Shown: one piece after another, positions 51,024-60,459 of the stretch | Position numbering within the stretch: position 1 is the first letter of the stretch | Layout: every line of letters begins with the position of its first letter | Assembly: GCF_023283885.1 (NCBI RefSeq) | Contig: NZ_JAKILA010000007.1 | Coordinates: 1-64,000, forward strand | Reading direction: 5' to 3' | DNA length: 64,000 bases | From: Shewanella basaltis | GTDB taxonomy: Bacteria > Pseudomonadota > Gammaproteobacteria > Enterobacterales > Shewanellaceae | The notes under the pieces: generated by a model | The model's input: only the letters and a program-made list of their open reading frames with translations | The model's database searches: none | What the model was told of the DNA's origin: nothing | Translations under genes and position numbers: made by a program

Positions 51024-52471
51024 GTTACCAACTCTATCTTAAATTCGCTGCCTACGCCTGGTTGGCTGTCGATTTCAATTCTGCACTTTAATAAACCCAA
51101 TAGCTGCCTGACGATGGCGAGTCCGACGCCAAGTTGCGGCAGGCTTTGATTCGGTTCAAATGACAGCGTGGTCATCGACAATTGTTTCAGGGCGTCGACT
51201 TCATGTTTGTGCATGCCAGCGCCAGTGTCGCGCACGGTTAACCATTGTTGGCCATTGTGTTGTGTGTTGATAATTTGAATTTTGCCACCAGCAGGTGTGT
51301 AGCGTAGTGCGTTATCGACTAAGTTGTTGAGGATGCGGCGCATTAACGTGGGGTCGGTATAGATTTGTTCTGCATGATTAATGTCAAAATCAAGTTGAAC
51401 GCCGAGCTTTTTAGCGCGCGGGGTAAAGGTTTGTTCTATGTCGCTGAGCAGCTCAGTTAAATTAACCTGTTGCAGTTGCGCATCGATTTGGCCGTTTTCT
51501 AATGCGGCTAATTCCAATAACTGGGCGAGCAATTGCTGTAATGTTTGGCCTGAGTTAGCTGCATATTGGATCAGCGCCTCGTCGCGTTCATGGTCAGGTA
51601 AAATAAGCCAGGTATCGATATAGCCTAAGAGCGCGGTAAGCGGGGTTTTTAAGTCATGCGACAAATGCAATAAAAAGTCGTGTTTAGCTTGTTGTTGGCG
51701 CTTAACTTGCTGTTGTTGCAACTGGATTTCTTGCAGCAGGTGATTAATATGATGGCTCAGTTGGCTTATCTCTAAACTGCCTCGATAACGCTGTGGCAGC
51801 ATTAGGTTGTCCGACATTGGGTTATTTTTAAGCTCAGTTAAGTCTTGGGCTAGCTTTTGGATCGGCCGGGTAAAATAGCGCAATAAAATCACAAACAGCA
51901 CTAGGGCAAAAATGATCCAAAAACCGATGGTTGCTCCCCAAATTTTAGGTTGGTTTTCGGCATTGATAAGCGCTTGCCAGCTGTCGTAATCTTCACCACC
52001 AATGATGACGTACAAATAGCCACTGTGAAGCCCTTCTGGTGTTACCAGTTTACTGACAGAAAATATCTTGTGGGTGTCTTCGCTGCGCGGATCGGTGCCA
52101 AGCACTGGCAGGTTTTCGCCGGCTAAAAACTGTTGAATAATATGAGTATCAACGCGGTGGTTTTTAATTTTTTCGTCTTTGGCATCATAAGCAATCACTT
52201 TGCCATTTGGGTCTAGGGTATAAATTTCAAAGCTTGGGCCTAGCAACATAAAGTCATGAAAGGCTTCTTTAAGTGCCGCGTCAGAGGTAATCCCTTGAGA
52301 TAATAACGGGTTAATGTGAGCCATGTGTTCGGCCAGTTCACGGTGCAGTGATTGTTGTATTTGGTTGCGGCTAAACTCATGGTTAAGTTGTAGCCATTGC
52401 CATAAGGCAACAAATAACAGTAATACAACTAGGGTTGCGGCTAAAAATAATCGATTAAATAAGCGATTCAT
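51005..52471 (-). CDS. Two-component sensor histidine kinase
   Basis: The 488-residue kinase has two membrane helices (about 4-24 and 175-200) around a periplasmic sensor domain, then a HAMP linker. The H-box is FLLHLSHDLKTPLTALLGYI; the N-box NNLVDNALRYT, G1 VRDTGAGMH and G2 LGVGLAIVRQLL follow. ATG 52471 shares a base with the response-regulator stop (TAATG), so the pair is coupled. Its last residues (NLSSG) and stop codon are supplied by the end of the nested repeat element. Signal unknown. Confidence 0.9.
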   Translation of the reverse strand: MNRLFNRLFLAATLVVLLLFVALWQWLQLNHEFSRNQIQQSLHRELAEHMAHINPLLSQGITSDAALKEAFHDFMLLGPSFEIYTLDPNGKVIAYDAKDEKIKNHRVDTHIIQQFLAGENLPVLGTDPRSEDTHKIFSVSKLVTPEGLHSGYLYVIIGGEDYDSWQALINAENQPKIWGATIGFWIIFALVLFVILLRYFTRPIQKLAQDLTELKNNPMSDNLMLPQRYRGSLEISQLSHHINHLLQEIQLQQQQVKRQQQAKHDFLLHLSHDLKTPLTALLGYIDTWLILPDHERDEALIQYAANSGQTLQQLLAQLLELAALENGQIDAQLQQVNLTELLSDIEQTFTPRAKKLGVQLDFDINHAEQIYTDPTLMRRILNNLVDNALRYTPAGGKIQIINTQHNGQQWLTVRDTGAGMHKHEVDALKQLSMTTLSFEPNQSLPQLGVGLAIVRQLLGLLKCRIEIDSQPGVGSEFKIELVTNLSSG

Positions 52472-53205
52472 TAGTGGGTTTGCACCTCTGGTGGTGAAAA
52501 TTTGTAGCCTACGCCCCACACGGTTTTGACTAAGTCGTGTTCGGGTGAGCATTGCGACAGTTTATTGCGTAAACGATTGATATGGCTGTTTACTGTGTGC
52601 TCGTAACCGTCGTAGTTGTAACCCCATACCGCCTCCAATAACTGCATCCGGCTGAAGACTTGCTGCGGATGTTTGGCTAAAAACAGCAGTAAATCAAACT
52701 CGCGGGCGGTGAGGGTCAGTGCTTTGTTGAACGCTTTAACTTCGCGGGTGCTAGAGTTAATGGTGACACTATTAAATTCAATTTGTTGGGTTTGTTCTTG
52801 CTGGGCTTTACCACGCCTTAATAACGCTTTTACTCGTGCTCGCAGTTCTAACACACTAAAGGGTTTTACGAGGTAATCGTCGGCTCCTGCTTCAAGGCCT
52901 AATACTACGTCAGCCTCTGAATCTTTAGCTGTTAATAGCATGAGCGGAACTTCCTTACCGGCTTGGCGTAATTGCTCACACAACATAATGCCGTCGCCAT
53001 CGGGGAGCATGCGGTCTAATAAAATTAAATCGAGCTTTTTATGTTCAATAATCTGCATGGCTTGCTTTAATGTGGTGGCGTGATCGACTTGGTAGTTGAG
53101 CGCTTTGAGGTTAAGCATGATCAATTTAGCCAGGTCTTGTTCATCTTCTACCAGTAAAATATGTTGTGGGCAGGCATGGCCGTTATGTTTAGTGGTTCCA
53201 TTCAT
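52471..53205 (-). CDS. OmpR-family response regulator
   Basis: The 244-residue protein has a receiver domain with the acidic pair in LLVEDEQD, phospho-acceptor Asp in LILLDRMLPDGDG and the conserved Lys in DDYLVKPFS. An OmpR/PhoB winged helix follows (LTAREFDLLLFLAKHPQQVFSR, then VNSHINRLRNKL and VWGVGYKF). It lies 83 bp after the second spondin gene and upstream of its kinase. It likely regulates the two spondin genes, since all four share one strand. Confidence 0.93.
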   Translation of the reverse strand: MNGTTKHNGHACPQHILLVEDEQDLAKLIMLNLKALNYQVDHATTLKQAMQIIEHKKLDLILLDRMLPDGDGIMLCEQLRQAGKEVPLMLLTAKDSEADVVLGLEAGADDYLVKPFSVLELRARVKALLRRGKAQQEQTQQIEFNSVTINSSTREVKAFNKALTLTAREFDLLLFLAKHPQQVFSRMQLLEAVWGYNYDGYEHTVNSHINRLRNKLSQCSPEHDLVKTVWGVGYKFSPPEVQTH

Positions 53206-53263
53206 GTTGAGTTCCTCAAAGCAAATCCAGTTGTTGCATTAACAACTAGACCTGCTTTGAGGA

Positions 53264-53294
53264 GAATAAATTTCAGCTTGGTTGAAATTTATTC
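53264..53294 (-). terminator. Stem-loop between the spondin genes and the response regulator
   Basis: GAATAAATTTCA and TGAAATTTATTC form a 12-bp perfect AT-rich stem with a 7-nt loop, overlapping the end of the spondin gene. There is no T tract, so it may only reduce readthrough into the regulator genes. Confidence 0.5.
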
Positions 53295-54008
53295 CGTTCT
53301 GGTGATGGTGACACCTAACACAGGGTTATCAAAACGGTGTGATGCATCCAATACTGAGTCATCTAAACCGTCATACATTGAAATTACCCCAGGATGAATA
53401 TGGACAAAGTCGACATCATCACGTGCGGCGTTATATCCTTCGCCGCCATCGGCTGGCCCTGGAATGGTGCCTTTGGCTTCGGTGTTTGCCTCGGTGCCCG
53501 CATCATACGCCATAAACTTCATTGAGCTCGAGGCGTCGACTTGCATACCGGCAATGCTATAACTGTTTACACCGGTAAAAGCATCGTTAGTGTTCACTAG
53601 CATGGTCGCTAGGCTAATGCTGGCAACGTCTGTTTCATCTAACGTGATAGTGAGGGTTTCACTTGCGCCGGGCATTAATAAACCTGCACCGTTAACACTG
53701 CTAGTCAGCACATCTAATGCCGCGATATCAGCGGTGTCACCACCTTCGGCCATTTTTTCTATGGCTTTACTTGCCATTTCACCTGCGTTCCACAGCATGG
53801 CATCGCTAGCATGTGCCGCTAAAATCACCGGAGACATGGGTTGATTCGCGGTGAGGTTAGTGACGGTAACCGTGAAGGTTTGCATCACTGGTGCTGGTGG
53901 CGTCTCGTCAACAGTATCATTGTCATCATCGCCACACGCGGTTAGTAAGGTGGCCGCTGCCAACATGGCCAGTAAACTGGGCTTTAATGTAAAATCAGTG
54001 GGTTTCAT
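53289..54008 (-). CDS. Spondin-domain lipoprotein
   Basis: The 239-residue precursor has a lipobox LLTACGDDD; the Asp residues after the Cys are of the type that hold lipoproteins at the inner membrane in enterobacteria. The Spond_N domain follows: FTVTVTNLTANQPMSPVILAAH, AGEMASKAIEKMAEGGDTADI, LVNTNDAFTGVNSY, AYDAGTEANTE and HIHPGVI. Its role in bacteria is unknown. It lies 11 bp after a paralogue. Confidence 0.85.
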   Translation of the reverse strand: MKPTDFTLKPSLLAMLAAATLLTACGDDDNDTVDETPPAPVMQTFTVTVTNLTANQPMSPVILAAHASDAMLWNAGEMASKAIEKMAEGGDTADIAALDVLTSSVNGAGLLMPGASETLTITLDETDVASISLATMLVNTNDAFTGVNSYSIAGMQVDASSSMKFMAYDAGTEANTEAKGTIPGPADGGEGYNAARDDVDFVHIHPGVISMYDGLDDSVLDASHRFDNPVLGVTITRTE

Positions 54009-54019
54009 GGGCTACCTCC

Positions 54020-54721
54020 TTATTTTACTGTTACCACAACTTTGGCAACAGGGTTCAACCAGCGGTGTACGCGGCTGTCTAGGTCACTCATGCCACCAGC
54101 AGGATCTGTGTCACCCAATACACCAGGGTGAGTATGTACGTTAGCGTTTTCGCTGCTGTCCATTACGCCGGTGCCATTGGTTCCGCCATCTCCACCTGGT
54201 GCTGCAGGTATACCCGGTGCACCTAACATACCGCCACCATTGATAATTTCATCATTGGCTTCGGTGCCTGCATCATAGGCATTAAGGTACACAGTATAAG
54301 TGCCCGCTTCAGTTGGAATTTCCCAGCCGTCTAGCCCAATAAAGGCGTCGTTGGTTGGAAGTACCATGGCCACAATCGATAAATGAGTGTTATCGCCAGT
54401 ATCAAGCATTACCTCGCTCACACTTGCACCCGCTGCCAGTAGGCCCATTGCTGGATTTGTGACGGTTACACCCGCATTACCGGTTACAGCAGCATCTAAA
54501 TCGGCAATGTCGCCGCCTTCAGCCATTTTTTGTAACGCGGCAGAGGCTTCGGTACCGACTTGAAATAAGTGGCTATCTGCATCGTGAGCGGCAATTAACA
54601 GTGGGGTAAAGTGATTTCCGTGAGTTAAATTGGTTACACTGACTTCAATGTCAGCAGCCAAAGTTGGAAGGCTAAATAATCCAGCAGCCATAAGACTTGC
54701 AGTCACTAATGTACGTTTCAT
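54020..54721 (-). CDS. Exported spondin-domain protein
   Basis: The 233-residue precursor has a plain signal peptide (cut after LPTLAA). The same Spond_N pattern follows as in its neighbour: VSVTNLTHGNHFTPLLIAAHD, EASAALQKMAEGGDIADL, VLPTNDAFIGLDGW, NAYDAGTEANDE and VHTHPGVLG. The two genes are clearly paralogues, one lipidated and one not. ATG 54721 follows AAGGAG; an in-frame start 27 bp earlier is weaker. It heads the spondin/regulator/kinase run. Confidence 0.85.
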   Translation of the reverse strand: MKRTLVTASLMAAGLFSLPTLAADIEVSVTNLTHGNHFTPLLIAAHDADSHLFQVGTEASAALQKMAEGGDIADLDAAVTGNAGVTVTNPAMGLLAAGASVSEVMLDTGDNTHLSIVAMVLPTNDAFIGLDGWEIPTEAGTYTVYLNAYDAGTEANDEIINGGGMLGAPGIPAAPGGDGGTNGTGVMDSSENANVHTHPGVLGDTDPAGGMSDLDSRVHRWLNPVAKVVVTVK

Positions 54722-54865
54722 AACCGAGCTCCTTTTGTTTAATTGCAATCAGTATGCAGCAGGAGTTTCACTAGGTTATTGCCAAATTATCACAAAAGTT
54801 TAACATCGTAGCTGGCTATATTGGCGTGTGCTAAAGTGTGCCCAAATAAACAAAAAAATAAGATT

Positions 54866-55417
54866 ATGATCAGAGAACTAACCCACGCAGACTTTGATGC
54901 AGTGATTGCCCTAGGTGAAATAGTCCACGGTAGCGGCTATATGGATATTGCTGAATTAACTGCGATTTATCATAAAGGCATAAAGCATGGTATTAATGCC
55001 AATTTTGTCGCAATTGAAAACAATCAGCTAATTGGTTTTAGGTTGACCTATGCTGCAGGGCAATGGCCGCAAGATCAATGGTGCACAGTAGGCAAGTGGG
55101 GGGTTGCATTTGAGGACGTGTGTTATTTCAAATCAAATACCATTGCCGAATCTGCTCGTGGTAAAGGCCTTGGCGGACAATTATTAGCGGCATCCAAAGC
55201 GGCGGTTATTGCCCAAGGCGCTAAAGCGGGAGTGAGCCATTTGTGGCAACAAAGCCCTAATAATGCGGCGGTGCGCTATTTTACCAAAGCCGGAGGTGTG
55301 TTAATTGCCGAGCACCCACAACGCTGGCACCAGCGTTACATGGGCGAAGATTATATTTGCGTTATTTGTGATAACGACTGCCACTGCGTTGCCTGTGAAA
55401 TGTTGTTAGTTTTTTAG
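54866..55417 (+). CDS. GNAT-family N-acetyltransferase with C-terminal Cys cluster
   Basis: The 183-residue protein has the GNAT acetyl-CoA loop ARGKGLGGQLLAAS (about 97-110) and the late NNAAVRYFTKAGG segment. After the fold, residues 164-177 carry five cysteines and a histidine (C165, C168, C172, H173, C174, C177), which could bind a metal. Substrate unknown. The start ATG 54866 has only a weak ribosome site. The next gene follows by 31 bp on the same strand, suggesting one operon. Confidence 0.83.
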   Translation: MIRELTHADFDAVIALGEIVHGSGYMDIAELTAIYHKGIKHGINANFVAIENNQLIGFRLTYAAGQWPQDQWCTVGKWGVAFEDVCYFKSNTIAESARGKGLGGQLLAASKAAVIAQGAKAGVSHLWQQSPNNAAVRYFTKAGGVLIAEHPQRWHQRYMGEDYICVICDNDCHCVACEMLLVF

Positions 55418-55448
55418 CCTGATCCCCCTGACAAATAAGAAGAATAAT

Positions 55449-56789
55449 ATGTACGATCCACTGGTTAACTATCATCCTAACAATCAACCTTTTGCGCCAA
55501 GCTATTGGGCGACGACACAGGCATTGGGTGCTGCAACAGCGCCATTGTCGGGTCGGCAACATACTGATGTGGCGATTATTGGCGGCGGCTATACCGGGCT
55601 GTTAACTGCGTATTATTTGGCCAGTGAGTTTAATATTGACTGCCATGTGTTGGAGGCCAATCAAGTCGGGTTTGGTGCCAGCGCCCGTAATGCTGGTTTT
55701 GTCTTAAAAGGCTCTGGTCGTTTAGGGTACGCAGCCATGACTAAACGCTGGGACTTAGCCACCACCAAAGGTATTTATAATGAATTTACCCAAGCGGTCG
55801 CGCGCGTTGATGGCTTAATTAAACAACACAATATTGCCTGTGAGCCACAAGAAGCGGGTTACTTAAAGGTGGCCCATAATGCTAAGGCATTAGTCACATT
55901 ACAAAGTGCGGCCAAGTATATTCAACAGCACCTTGCAGATGACCAAGACAGTGGCGCTGAGTTTATTAATAGCGGCGATTTTAGAGCGCAATATTTAGAT
56001 CATCATCAAGCTTATGGTGCCTTGCGTTTAAAAGATGGTTTTGGCCTTAACCCGCTTAAATTATTGCTTGGTTATAAAGACATGGTTCATGCTCAAGGCG
56101 TGAGGATATCTGAGCAATCGTGTGTGTTAGAGTGGATTGAAGAGGGCGCTAAACATCGGATGATGACTTCTAACGGTGAATTGATTGCCAATAAAGTGGT
56201 TATGGCGGGCAATGCGTATACCCCCAAACGATTTAATCAACGTATAGATGACAAATTTTTACCCATATTAAGCAATGTGATCGTAACCGAGCCGCTTACC
56301 GCGCAAGAGCTGGCACAAGCTGGTTTGCATACGCACCAGGTCACCATGGACACCCGTATTTTAAAATACTATTACCGCTTATTGCCCGACAACCGCTTAC
56401 TGTTTGGTGGGCGCGGTGCGGTATGGGGTAAAGACGCGGCCAACCCTGTGTATGGCGAGCGTTTAAAAATGGCACTGAATAAGTGTTTTCCGAGTTTATC
56501 GAGCAAAGCGATTGCCTATAACTGGACCGGCTGGATTGCCGCAGCAATGGACGATATGCCCCATGTGTATAGCAAAGGTGGCGTAGGGTACAGCTTAGGA
56601 TATTGTGGTGCAGGAGTGTCGTTTAGCAGCCAAGCAGCGTACCGATTAGCACAAAGCATTGCGGGTGAAACCTTGCCTAATCTGCCTTTATACCAGCAAC
56701 CGTTACCGACATTCCCCTTTACCCAAGCAAGACGCCTTGGGCAATGGGGTTATTATCATTATGGTTGGTTAAAAGACCGCTTTGGTTAA
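55449..56789 (+). CDS. FAD-dependent amine/amino-acid oxidoreductase (DAO family, PuuB-like)
   Basis: The 446-residue flavoenzyme has the dinucleotide motif VAIIGGGYTGLLTAYYLA, GFGASARNAGFVLKGSG and a C-terminal GVGYSLGYCGAGVSFS. It resembles gamma-glutamylputrescine oxidase and D-amino-acid dehydrogenase-like DAO proteins; the exact substrate is not clear. No puu genes are nearby. It probably forms an operon with the acetyltransferase and converges on nhaC. Confidence 0.88.
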   Translation: MYDPLVNYHPNNQPFAPSYWATTQALGAATAPLSGRQHTDVAIIGGGYTGLLTAYYLASEFNIDCHVLEANQVGFGASARNAGFVLKGSGRLGYAAMTKRWDLATTKGIYNEFTQAVARVDGLIKQHNIACEPQEAGYLKVAHNAKALVTLQSAAKYIQQHLADDQDSGAEFINSGDFRAQYLDHHQAYGALRLKDGFGLNPLKLLLGYKDMVHAQGVRISEQSCVLEWIEEGAKHRMMTSNGELIANKVVMAGNAYTPKRFNQRIDDKFLPILSNVIVTEPLTAQELAQAGLHTHQVTMDTRILKYYYRLLPDNRLLFGGRGAVWGKDAANPVYGERLKMALNKCFPSLSSKAIAYNWTGWIAAAMDDMPHVYSKGGVGYSLGYCGAGVSFSSQAAYRLAQSIAGETLPNLPLYQQPLPTFPFTQARRLGQWGYYHYGWLKDRFG

Positions 56790-56822
56790 CTGTCTATGTT
56801 GCCTTGTATGTTGCTTCGTTGA

Positions 56823-58322
56823 TTAACCGACAACTTCGCCAGTGCTTATTTTGGTTTCGTCCAACGGCTCGATTTTGACATTGAAATAGGCATAAGTGGC
56901 ACTCACAAATGGACACACCAAGTTAAAGAAGGCGTATGGCAAGTAGGCAATGGTTGCCACACCTAAGGTGCTGGCCATAAAGGCTCCGCAGGTGTTCCAT
57001 GGCACTAACGGGCTGGTGACGGTTGCCGAGTCTTCAAGTGAACGGCTTAAATTCACCGCAGCCAACTTACGGCGGGTGTATTCAATTTTTAGCATTCGCC
57101 CAGGCAGTACAATAGCAATGTATTGGTCGGCAGTAATGATATTTGCGCCAATACACACACCTATGGTGGTAATAATTAGGCTGCTGGTGCCGGTCACGAC
57201 AGTGAGGATGCTTTCTAAGATGCGCCCAAGTAAACCGGTGACTTCCATTACGCCACCAAATGCCATGGCGCATAAAATTAACCACACTGTGGTCACCATG
57301 CTGCTCATGCCGCCGCGGCTTAATAAACTGTCTAATACTTCATCGCCCGTGTTAGCCACATACCCGTCAAACATGGCAATCCATAAACCTTTAACTAACG
57401 CTACGATGGGCAGTAAGGTATCGTCGTGGACAAAAGCGATAACGTTATCAAATTGAAATAGTGCCGCGCATGCCGCCCCGGCTAACGTGCCTAATATCAC
57501 CGTAGGAAATGCAGGCATTCTGCGATTTGCCAAATACAGCACCACTAATAATGGGATGAGTAAATGCAGCCCAGGGTGATAGGTTTTGTCTAATAGCGCT
57601 AGGGTGTCAGTCAGTTGGTTTTCAATTGGGGTGGCGTCTGCGGTTAAGCCTAAAAAGGTAAAGCCGATAAGGGCAATAATAATGCTGGGTACTGTGGTCC
57701 AGGTCATGTGGCGAATATGGCTAAAAATATCGGTACCAGCCACAGCAGGTGCAAGGTTGGTCGTGTCAGACATGGGCGACATTTTGTCGCCAAAATAGGC
57801 GCCACTGATAATAGCTCCCGCAGTAATGTTCACATCTAATCCCATGGCTGAGGATATCCCCACTAATGCGATACCGAGCGTACCGGCAACGGTCCAGGAG
57901 CTGCCAATACTTAACGCCACTACCGCGCACAATAAACAGCATGCGGTATAAAAATAATCGGGGTTCAGGATTTGCATGCCGTAGTAAATCATCGTGGGTA
58001 CTGTGCCGGCTAAAATCCAGGTGCCAATGAGCGAGCCTACGCTGAACAAAATTAACAGCGCGCCAGTGGCAACCCCGATACTTTTAACAATTCCGCGCTC
58101 CATTTGGTTCCAGCTGTAGCCATTTTTAAAACCGATGACCATGGCGATACACGCCGCTAACACCAATGCTATTTGGTTGGCACCTGATGAACTGTCAGAT
58201 GAAAACAAATATACCGCAGCACCAAGCATAATAATGAGCGCGAAAACGGGAATAAGTGCATCGAGTAGGGTGGGTTGCTTGTGGTTGGAGGGCGACGGTT
58301 TTGAAGACGCGGCTTGAGACAT
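56823..58322 (-). CDS. nhaC: NhaC-family Na+/H+ antiporter
   Basis: The 499-residue membrane protein has about 11-12 helices. NhaC-family motifs include GSSWTVAGTLGIALVGIS, AGAIISGAYFGDKMSPMSDTTNLAP and NLSRSLEDSATVTSPLVPWNTCG. Members exchange Na+ for H+ or, in some cases, malate/lactate. It is a single minus-strand gene converging on the oxidoreductase. Confidence 0.92.
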   Translation of the reverse strand: MSQAASSKPSPSNHKQPTLLDALIPVFALIIMLGAAVYLFSSDSSSGANQIALVLAACIAMVIGFKNGYSWNQMERGIVKSIGVATGALLILFSVGSLIGTWILAGTVPTMIYYGMQILNPDYFYTACCLLCAVVALSIGSSWTVAGTLGIALVGISSAMGLDVNITAGAIISGAYFGDKMSPMSDTTNLAPAVAGTDIFSHIRHMTWTTVPSIIIALIGFTFLGLTADATPIENQLTDTLALLDKTYHPGLHLLIPLLVVLYLANRRMPAFPTVILGTLAGAACAALFQFDNVIAFVHDDTLLPIVALVKGLWIAMFDGYVANTGDEVLDSLLSRGGMSSMVTTVWLILCAMAFGGVMEVTGLLGRILESILTVVTGTSSLIITTIGVCIGANIITADQYIAIVLPGRMLKIEYTRRKLAAVNLSRSLEDSATVTSPLVPWNTCGAFMASTLGVATIAYLPYAFFNLVCPFVSATYAYFNVKIEPLDETKISTGEVVG

Positions 58323-58779
58323 ACGATTTCCTTTATCATTATTATTATGACCAATATCTCATTCTTGTGAGTTGGCTATTGCTATTTTAATCATTTGGTA
58401 ACGAACCTGTAACAGGCACATCCTGACATAAAAATGCCTATTAAGTCGAATATTGTTATCGCATGGACGTAATTTGAATCACCGTTGCTAAATGGTGTGA
58501 TATGACGCTGTGCTTGGTTAATTACTTACTTTGGCTAAATATGCGCTTATGCGTTTTTAATGTGTATAAATACCCATAGGCAGGTAGGCTGGTTAATTTA
58601 TCCTGATGGACATCTTTACCTACATTGAATGTGATTTATGTTTGAACTCAACCTTTGGATTTGCGGTAAATGTTAATGACATACAGTGGAGGATTAATAG
58701 GGATTAGCTGCTGGAGTAGAAAATAACCACGTAAGTGAATTGTTTTCTTATTATGTCTAATTTTGTTAATCGAGCGTTA

Positions 58780-58871
58780 GTTAACCATTTTTACTGCGTT
58801 ATCGACTTTATATAGCAGCACAACTCCTTCGTGCCTTTGCCATGCTGTTGTATATGTGATTAATGGCCAAC
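58780..58871. repeat. Dispersed repeat copy D (92 bp, inverted ends)
   Basis: Its ends GTTAACCATT and AATGGCCAAC are imperfect inverted repeats. It contains TTTTTACTGCGTTATCGACT, which is found inverted inside the nested element at 50772-50791. The size (92 bp) is close to the innermost unit there (81 bp), so they are probably the same small element. Confidence 0.7.
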
Positions 58872-59009
58872 AATTAAATTAGCATGCACCTCGTACAACA
58901 TGGTCTTTGTGATCTTGGTTACGCAAGGTGTTGTCTTTGAGTTGGCTCATAATACAAGAGGTTTTTTGGGGGGCACATGGCATGAAAAAGAGTTGGCTGC
59001 CGTAAAATT

Positions 59010-59045
59010 AATACTCCCTTCGATGTTGCCACCGAAGGGAGTATT
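59010..59045 (-). terminator. Terminator after purD
   Basis: AATACTCCCTTCG and CGAAGGGAGTATT form a 13-bp perfect stem with a 10-nt loop, 27 bp past the purD stop, followed by an AT-rich run on the minus strand. Confidence 0.8.
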
Positions 59046-59071
59046 TTACGCTAACAATATAAGCGAATGGT

Positions 59072-60373
59072 TTACGCTTTGCCTTGCTCACGAGCAATGG
59101 CGCGGTAAGCAATATCGGTACGGAAGTAAACGTCATCCCAATGGATAGCATCTACTAATGCATAAGCTGCTTGTTGCGCTTCGGTGACGCTGTGACCTAG
59201 CGCGGTAGCACACAATACGCGGCCACCATTTGTGACCACATGGCCGTCTTTCATCTCGGTGCCAGCATGAAACACTTTACCGTTGACATCACCAAGGGTT
59301 AAGCCGTCAATCACATCGCCTTTGTTGTAGGCATCTGGGTAACCACCTGCAGCCATCACTACACCTACGGCTGCGCGCGAGTCAAACTCTGCACTGACCT
59401 TGTCTAATTCACCACGAGTAGCTGCCAGGCAAAGCTCAACAATGTCAGACTGTAAACGCATCATAATGGGCTGGGTTTCTGGGTCGCCAAAGCGGCAGTT
59501 GTATTCAAGCACTTTAGCGCTGCCATCAGGTGCAATCATTAAGCCTGCGTATAAAAAGCCAGTGTAAACATTGCCTTCGGCTGCCATACCATCAACGGTT
59601 GGGCGGATAACATTGGCAATCGTCCAGTCGTGTACGGCTTGAGTGACCACAGGCGCAGGTGAGTAAGCACCCATGCCGCCAGTATTAGGGCCTTGGTCGG
59701 CATTGTCGCGGGCTTTATGGTCCTGGCTGGTGGCCATAGCAAGAATGTTTTTGCCGTCAACCATTACGATAAAGCTGGCTTCTTCACCTGTTAAAAACTC
59801 TTCAATCACCACGCGAGAACCGGCATCACCAAATTTATTACCTGCCAGCATGTCGTCAATGGCGGCATCGGCTTGGGCTTGATCGGCGGCGATAATCACG
59901 CCTTTACCTGCAGCTAAACCGTCGGCTTTAATCACAACCGGAAAGCCTGTTTTAGCGGTTAATGTAGCCGCGTAAGCTTTAGCGGGTGCAATCTCGGTAA
60001 AGTTTGAGTAATTAGCTGTTGGAATATTGTGGCGGGCTAAAAAGTCTTTAGTGAAGGCTTTAGACGATTCAAGCTGTGCCGCGCCTTTTGTTGGGCCAAA
60101 AATAGGCAATCCAGCAGTATTAAAAGCATCGACAACGCCTAATGACAATGGCACTTCAGGGCCGACAATGGTTAATTCAATCTTGTTGTCTTGAGCAAAT
60201 GTGACTAAATCAGCGATGGCTTCAACTTGAATGGCCACGTTTTGTAATTTTGGCTCTAAAGAGGTTCCAGCATTACCAGGTGCAACAAACACTTTTGTGA
60301 CTTGAGCAGACTGAGCCGCTTTCCAGGCAAGCGCATGTTCACGACCGCCACCACCAATAATAAGTACCTGCAT
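59072..60373 (-). CDS. purD: Phosphoribosylamine-glycine ligase (GAR synthetase)
   Basis: The 433-residue ATP-grasp enzyme makes glycinamide ribonucleotide in purine synthesis. It has MQVLIIGGGGREHALAWK, VGPEVPLSLGVVDAF, the ATP-grasp VVIKADGLAAGKGVI and VLEYNCRFGDPETQ. It lies 86 bp downstream of purH on the same strand; a terminator-like hairpin sits between them. Confidence 0.98.
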   Translation of the reverse strand: MQVLIIGGGGREHALAWKAAQSAQVTKVFVAPGNAGTSLEPKLQNVAIQVEAIADLVTFAQDNKIELTIVGPEVPLSLGVVDAFNTAGLPIFGPTKGAAQLESSKAFTKDFLARHNIPTANYSNFTEIAPAKAYAATLTAKTGFPVVIKADGLAAGKGVIIAADQAQADAAIDDMLAGNKFGDAGSRVVIEEFLTGEEASFIVMVDGKNILAMATSQDHKARDNADQGPNTGGMGAYSPAPVVTQAVHDWTIANVIRPTVDGMAAEGNVYTGFLYAGLMIAPDGSAKVLEYNCRFGDPETQPIMMRLQSDIVELCLAATRGELDKVSAEFDSRAAVGVVMAAGGYPDAYNKGDVIDGLTLGDVNGKVFHAGTEMKDGHVVTNGGRVLCATALGHSVTEAQQAAYALVDAIHWDDVYFRTDIAYRAIAREQGKA

Positions 60374-60419
60374 CTTTATTCACCTTTTTAATAAACTAAA
60401 TAATATGATTCTTTAAACG

Positions 60420-60446
60420 AAAAAAGCAGCCAAAGAAGGCTGCTTG
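60420..60446 (-). terminator. Terminator or attenuator between purH and purD
   Basis: AAGCAGCC and GGCTGCTT form an 8-bp stem with a 6-nt loop and are followed on the minus strand by six T residues, 14 bp after the purH stop. It should end or reduce transcription before purD. Confidence 0.75.
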
Positions 60447-60459
60447 TTTCAAGTGGAGT

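Larger units (their letters stand above)
58323..59071. other. Long non-coding region between nhaC and purD
   Basis: It holds the nhaC promoter side (58323 onwards), repeat copy D (58780-58871) and the purD terminator (59010-59045). An 82-codon plus-strand frame from 58900 runs antisense into purD and has no protein features. Nothing else was recognised. Confidence 0.55.

Noticed and set aside
56950-57456. 168-codon plus-strand frame inside nhaC
   Set aside because: Antisense to a well-supported membrane protein; no ribosome site or family features.
58900-59148. 82-codon plus-strand frame before and into purD
   Set aside because: It crosses the purD terminator hairpin and then runs antisense to purD; composition is not protein-like.
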